Origin: Oscillatoriales cyanobacterium
Lineage (GTDB): Bacteria; Cyanobacteriota; Cyanobacteriia; CACIAM-69d
NCBI GenBank assembly: GCA_004292515.1
Contig: RDXB01000069.1
Coordinates: forward strand, 1-59,037
DNA: 59,037 nucleotides
Direction: 5' to 3'
The notes under the pieces: model-generated
The model's input: only the letters and a program-made list of their open reading frames with translations
What the model was told of the DNA's origin: nothing
Database searches by the model: none
Shown here: piece after piece, positions 55,527 through 59,037 of the stretch
How positions within the stretch are numbered: the first letter of the stretch is position 1
Layout: each line of letters begins with the position of its first letter
Position numbers and translations under genes: made by a program

Positions 55527-57119
55527 ATGACTGACTCTGTGCCAATGTTGCCGCCGGTGTTGTTGGTGGGGGCGGGGCCCGGTGATGGGGCTTATTTGAC
55601 GGTACGGGCGGCCCAGGCCTTGGCCCAGGCCCAAGTGCTGATTTATGACGCATTGGTGGATCGATCGCTGCTGGCTTTGGTGTCCCCCGATTGCCAATTG
55701 ATCGACGTGGGTAAGCGCGGTGGGCAGGCTTCTCCAACTCAGGGGGTGATCGACCAATTGTTGGTGGAACAGTGGCGATCGGGGCGGCGCGTCGTACGGC
55801 TAAAGGCTGGTGATCCTTTCGTGTTTGGGCGTTGCACCAGTGAAATCGAGGCCCTGCGATCGGTTGGCGCAAGCTTTGAAGTGGTTCCGGGCCTGTCCAG
55901 TGCCTTGGCGGGGCCATTGCTGGCGGGCATCCCCCTGACCGATCCGGTGCTGAGTCGTTGTTTTGCGGTGGCCAGTGCCCATCAGCCCGATGCCTTGGAT
56001 TGGGAAGGGTTAGCCCGGTTAGATACCTTGGTGTTTTTGATGGCCGGGCGATCGCTCGGGGAAGTGACCCAACAACTCATCCGCCATGGTCGATCGCCCA
56101 GCACCCCCGTGGCCGTGATCCGCGCCGCCGCCACCCCAGAGCAACGGGTTTGGGTGGGCACTGTGGAATCGATCGCCCTGCAAACGGAGCGCGAACGTCT
56201 GTCACCCGCGATCGTTGTGGTGGGGGAAGTGGTGGGCCTGCGGGATTTTCTCACCCCTTGGGGGCAAAGGTTCAGCCGTCCAGTAGCATGGACGATCGAC
56301 CCTGACCCTCTGGAGACCGCTCCCGTGACTGCCCCTTTGCCCGATCAAGCCTTGGCTGGTCAAACGATTCTAGTGACGCGATCGCTCGCCCAGTCGGGAT
56401 CATTTAGCCAGCGACTCCAGGCGGCCGGAGCGCAGGTCATGGAAGTGCCGGCCCTGGAAATTGGTCCGCCGAGTTCCTGGGCTGCCCTGGATCAGGCGAT
56501 CGCCCAGCTCAGTCAATTTCACTGGCTGATTTTGACTTCGGCCAATGGCGTAGAAGCCTTCTTTGGCCGGTTGCAAGCCGCCGGCCGCGATGCCCGGGTC
56601 TTGGCCGGTTGTCAGATTGCCGTGGTGGGCAAAAAAACCGCCCAAACCCTCAGCCAGTTTGGATTGCAGCCCGACTTTGTGCCGCCGGATTTTGTGGCCG
56701 ATGCGTTGGTGGCTCATTTCCCGGAAGATCCGAGCGATCGCCGGATTCTGTTTCCGCGCGTGGAAACCGGCGGCCGCGATCTGCTGGTCAAGGAATTCAC
56801 CGATCGCGGCGCAGAAGTGGTGGAAGTGGCTGCCTATGAATCCCGTTGTCCCAAATCCCTCACCCCCGAGGCGATCGCCCTGTTGCGATCGGGTCAGGTG
56901 AGCGTGGTGACGTTTGCCAGTTCCAAAACCGTTAAAAACTTTGCCACCCTGCTGGCACGATCGGGTCTGGCGATCGACTGCCTGGCCAAAACCCAACTCG
57001 CCTCGATCGGCCCCCAAACGTCAGACGCTTGCCGTGAGCAGTTCGATCGCGTTGACATCGAAGCGACCGAATATACCCTGGAGGGCTTGGCCGAGGCGAT
57101 CGAAACCCACCGCCCTTAG
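55527..57119 (+). CDS. cobA-hemD: CobA-HemD fusion: uroporphyrinogen-III methyltransferase / synthase
   Basis: Two tetrapyrrole enzymes in one protein of about 530 aa. Residues about 6-250 are SUMT (CobA): LLVGAGPGDGAYLTVRAAQAL, VIDQLLVEQWRSGRRVVRLKAGDPFVFGR (CobA motif) and VVPGLSSALAGPLLAGIPLT, making precorrin-2 for sirohaem and cobalamin. Residues about 275-530 are uroporphyrinogen-III synthase (HemD): ILVTRSLAQSGSFSQRLQAAGA, WLILTSANGVEAFF, ILFPRVETGGRDLL, VVTFASSKTVKNFATLL. Thus the enzyme making uro'gen III is fused to the one drawing it into sirohaem/cobalamin. ATG 55527 (MTDSVPMLPP) is chosen over an earlier ATG at 55431. In many cyanobacteria the two are separate genes; fusions are known elsewhere. 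Confidence 0.9.
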   Translation: MTDSVPMLPPVLLVGAGPGDGAYLTVRAAQALAQAQVLIYDALVDRSLLALVSPDCQLIDVGKRGGQASPTQGVIDQLLVEQWRSGRRVVRLKAGDPFVFGRCTSEIEALRSVGASFEVVPGLSSALAGPLLAGIPLTDPVLSRCFAVASAHQPDALDWEGLARLDTLVFLMAGRSLGEVTQQLIRHGRSPSTPVAVIRAAATPEQRVWVGTVESIALQTERERLSPAIVVVGEVVGLRDFLTPWGQRFSRPVAWTIDPDPLETAPVTAPLPDQALAGQTILVTRSLAQSGSFSQRLQAAGAQVMEVPALEIGPPSSWAALDQAIAQLSQFHWLILTSANGVEAFFGRLQAAGRDARVLAGCQIAVVGKKTAQTLSQFGLQPDFVPPDFVADALVAHFPEDPSDRRILFPRVETGGRDLLVKEFTDRGAEVVEVAAYESRCPKSLTPEAIALLRSGQVSVVTFASSKTVKNFATLLARSGLAIDCLAKTQLASIGPQTSDACREQFDRVDIEATEYTLEGLAEAIETHRP

Positions 57120-57223
57120 GGACTGAATTTTCTAGGTCATCAACCAGTTAGCTCCCTGACCGCAGCAATCCGATCGGGGGGCTAATCTTGGTTGGTTCAG
57201 GGTAGGTTGGTTAACCGTTGGCC

Positions 57224-58360
57224 TTAGGGCAGCTCTTGGGCGCGGGCCTTCGCGATCGCCACGTTTTGGGCATACTGGGGCGCACGATTTTGGGCGATCG
57301 CCGCATTGGGGCTATCGGCCGGCACCTTTTGCATCAGGGCCGAAGCCGCCTGCCATTCACCCGCCACCTTCAGCCAATCAGCCTTGGTTTTGGCCGTTTG
57401 GGCCAGGTTGGCAGCATTGGTGGCCTTGCGCACCGCTTCCGCAAAGTCTGGATTCACCTGAGCGGCCGCGGGCGCAGCCGGCACTGGGGCGGCCGGAGCT
57501 GGAGCGGCCGGAGCTGGAGCCGGTGGGGGTGCAGCGGGGCTAGCGGCCGGCTCAGGCGCAGCAGCCACGGGACTGGCTGTGGGCACAGCCGGTGGGCTGG
57601 CAGGAGCCGGTGCAGCCGCTTCTGGACTTGCCGGGGCGGGCGCGGCCGGAGCTGGGCTGGTTGCTGGCTCGGTCGGTGCAATCAGTTCCGTTGCGTCCGT
57701 CGCACTGACCACCACTGGCGGCAAGTATTGCTGAACTTCCGGGGGCAATTGCGTCACCACCGGGTTCAAATCCCCTTTCTGGTAGAAGTACCAAAGGCCA
57801 GCGCCCAAAGCTCCCACCAAGCCCACCAAAACCAAGGGGCTGGTGGTGCTCTTTTTCTTGATCTGAGCTGAGGCCGTCTCTTCCGGTGCGATCGACTCGT
57901 CTTCGAGCGGATCACTGTCGTAGTCGGTCATGTTCGACATGTCATACCCCGTTCCATAGCCCATGTCGCTGTCGGGTAGGTCATCTGTGGCGATCGGGGG
58001 CATTTCGGGTTCCTCGATTTGCGACATGCTGACCGCATCGTCAAAGCCGACGTAGGGCATGTCGTCATCAAGGGAAATCGAATCGTTCCAATCAGTTAGC
58101 AGGCTGCCGGGCTGTCGCCATTCAACGGCGATCGATCGCAAGCCGCTCACCCCCAACTGGAGCATCCCTTTGCGAATGAAAGCCAGCAAAGCCTCTCGGT
58201 TGACGGGCTGCGAGCCTTCTAAGACCACACGCAGCACGTCGCCGCCGCTTTCGGCTTGAACGTTGATGCCTTTGGGTTCGAGCGATCGCCGCATCAAGGC
58301 AGCAATCGCTTCCGGGTCGCCATGCTTGGCGCGTTCCAGTTGCGGGTTCGTCGGTGCCAT
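57224..58360 (-). CDS. conserved cyanobacterial protein with Pro/Ala-rich linker
   Basis: 378 aa. The cytosolic N-terminal domain of about 90 aa (ERAKHGDPEAIAALMRRSLEPKGINVQAE) recurs in several cyanobacterial membrane proteins of unknown role. An acidic stretch follows (DDDMPYVGFDDAVSMSQIEEPE). One membrane helix is at about 175-193 (SPLVLVGLVGALGAGLWYFY). Then comes a Pro/Ala/Glu linker of about 100 aa built from PAP and PAA units, and a C-terminal helical segment (ADWLKVAGEWQAASALMQKVPADSPNAAIAQNRAPQYAQN). The C-terminal part resembles those found after such anchors in other cyanobacterial proteins. Function is not known. The linker-encoding DNA is low in complexity and may vary in length between strains. 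Confidence 0.7.
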   Translation of the reverse strand: MAPTNPQLERAKHGDPEAIAALMRRSLEPKGINVQAESGGDVLRVVLEGSQPVNREALLAFIRKGMLQLGVSGLRSIAVEWRQPGSLLTDWNDSISLDDDMPYVGFDDAVSMSQIEEPEMPPIATDDLPDSDMGYGTGYDMSNMTDYDSDPLEDESIAPEETASAQIKKKSTTSPLVLVGLVGALGAGLWYFYQKGDLNPVVTQLPPEVQQYLPPVVVSATDATELIAPTEPATSPAPAAPAPASPEAAAPAPASPPAVPTASPVAAAPEPAASPAAPPPAPAPAAPAPAAPVPAAPAAAQVNPDFAEAVRKATNAANLAQTAKTKADWLKVAGEWQAASALMQKVPADSPNAAIAQNRAPQYAQNVAIAKARAQELP

Positions 58361-58529
58361 CGAAAAAATCTAACGAGGTTAACTCTGCGTTCGCGGGACT
58401 ATTGCACCCAGGGCGGGGGCGGTCTCGCAGACTATCCTACTCAAAATTTTTCGAGATGAAGACTGTTTTGATGGTTTGATGGAGGTGTTGCAAGCATTTG
58501 GGTCTTTTCGAGAGTCTTTGAGCGCGGTT

Positions 58530-58916
58530 ATGAGCACGGCCTGTCACATCCTGGTTGAAGGCAATCCTGCCATCGTCTATTCGAGCCGCAACGGTCAGCC
58601 CGAGAAGGTCTTGCCGGTGTTGGAGCCTTTTCTAGACAAGTTTTGGCAGGAGCGAGAGATTTCCGGAGAGTCGATCGACACGCCGGGGTGTTTGGTGGCT
58701 CAAATCGTAGTGCGCTTCGGCTTTGAGAGCGCTGAAGATGACTTTTCCAACCTGCGCGTGGGCCCCCTATTCGATGCGGGAGTGGACTATTTGTATCGGG
58801 TTGCGGCCGATCGCACCGTGTCGGTGTGGGTGCCAGCAGAAATCTATCGAACGAATCCCGCATTGGGCCTAGAGGCCTGTCAGCAACTAGAAGCTAGCGC
58901 GATCGCAGCGGAGTAG
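58530..58916 (+). CDS. conserved cyanobacterial protein of unknown function
   Basis: 128 aa from ATG 58530; an in-frame ATG at 58479 would add 17 residues. The sequence (MSTACHILVEGNPAIVYSSR, then KVLPVLEPFLDKFWQERE, LVAQIVVRFGFESAEDDFSNLRVG, VDYLYRV, RTVSVWVP) looks like a compact alpha/beta domain. It resembles short cyanobacterial hypothetical proteins I have seen but cannot name. It contains no signal or membrane segment. It is divergent from the Pro/Ala-rich protein gene, with about 170 bp between starts. Confidence 0.6.
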   Translation: MSTACHILVEGNPAIVYSSRNGQPEKVLPVLEPFLDKFWQEREISGESIDTPGCLVAQIVVRFGFESAEDDFSNLRVGPLFDAGVDYLYRVAADRTVSVWVPAEIYRTNPALGLEACQQLEASAIAAE

Positions 58917-59004
58917 TTGCCCCAAGATCATTCCCGAAGGGTTAATCAACAGTGATTGATTTCCTGTCATTTCCTCACATTCTCTGAAAAACGCGAATCC
59001 ATCC

Positions 59005-59037
59005 TAGGGGCTGTCATACACTGAACAGATGCTGCTC
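59005..59037. repeat. MITE-like element end, cut by window edge
   Basis: CTAGGGGCTGTCATACACTG matches the family terminal repeat TAGGGGCTGTCATCA. The rest of this copy, if complete, lies outside the window. Confidence 0.5.

Overview
The window is cyanobacterial chromosome. HIP1 palindromes (GCGATCGC and its GATCG core) are scattered through coding and non-coding DNA alike. Many genes belong to families confined to cyanobacteria or their plastid descendants: cyanobacterial-type glutamate-cysteine ligase, Ycf66, a CPP1/DUF3353 J-like protein, DUF3386, the PanC-CMP kinase fusion, RpaB/Ycf27, NdhD, and IsiA/Pcb chlorophyll-binding antenna proteins. The genus cannot be fixed from sequence alone; a filamentous, moderately GC-rich lineage such as Limnothrix or Leptolyngbya would fit. 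Most genes are housekeeping, lie in short operons or singly, and are separated by unusually repeat-rich spacers.

Layout. 0.2-10.5 kb: mannose-1-phosphate guanylyltransferase, an orphan Ser/Thr kinase, gshA, trmL, a LysM/M23 cell-wall hydrolase, gloA and a HIT protein. 11.4-17.5 kb: the response regulator rpaB, then an iron-stress block on the minus strand (isiA-like antenna gene, an overlapping IsiA-PsaL fusion gene, then flavodoxin isiB), with glutathione reductase divergent from it. 17.6-24.6 kb: DUF3386, an EVE protein, a small conserved protein coupled to ppk, a GT61 glycosyltransferase, and a 5'-damaged DUF6492-type glycosyltransferase next to a repeat cluster. 25-34 kb: ndhD, an RluA-family protein lacking the catalytic Asp, ycf66-DUF924, cdsA, nadK and alpha-amylase. 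34-45 kb: trpD, tRNA-Gly, a zinc-type ABC binding lipoprotein under a perfect Fur/Zur-type palindrome, a Mo-nitro_C small protein, panC-cmk, a response regulator, a CPP1-like protein, a FemAB-like protein, a b561 cytochrome and tRNA-Leu. 44.7-59 kb: an M48 protease, murA, a second tRNA-Leu, a TrmH-type methyltransferase, a TPR protein, prfB with its programmed frameshift, ilvE, ychF, a cobA-hemD fusion, and three cyanobacterial proteins of unknown function.

Functional themes. Iron and redox stress are the clearest: flavodoxin replaces ferredoxin, the antenna proteins (one carrying a whole photosystem I PsaL subunit) would refit photosystem I, and glutathione synthesis, glutathione reductase and glyoxalase handle redox by-products. 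Tetrapyrrole flux is represented by cobA-hemD and the CPP1-like protein.

The most novel signal is a family of about 145-bp MITE-like elements in the spacers. They have terminal inverted repeats near TAGGGGCTGTCATCAAAT, TA at both ends, and a central palindrome CAAGGGGCTTAAGCCCCTTG. Copies insert into one another at the central TA, two copies are identical over 87 bp 32 kb apart, and the element end appears to supply the TAG stop codon of at least two and probably three genes. A second, unrelated repeat family, several short tandem arrays (one phased at 11 bp) and GTAGGGGC-type palindromes add to the repeat load. No transposase gene, CRISPR array, prophage or rRNA was found.
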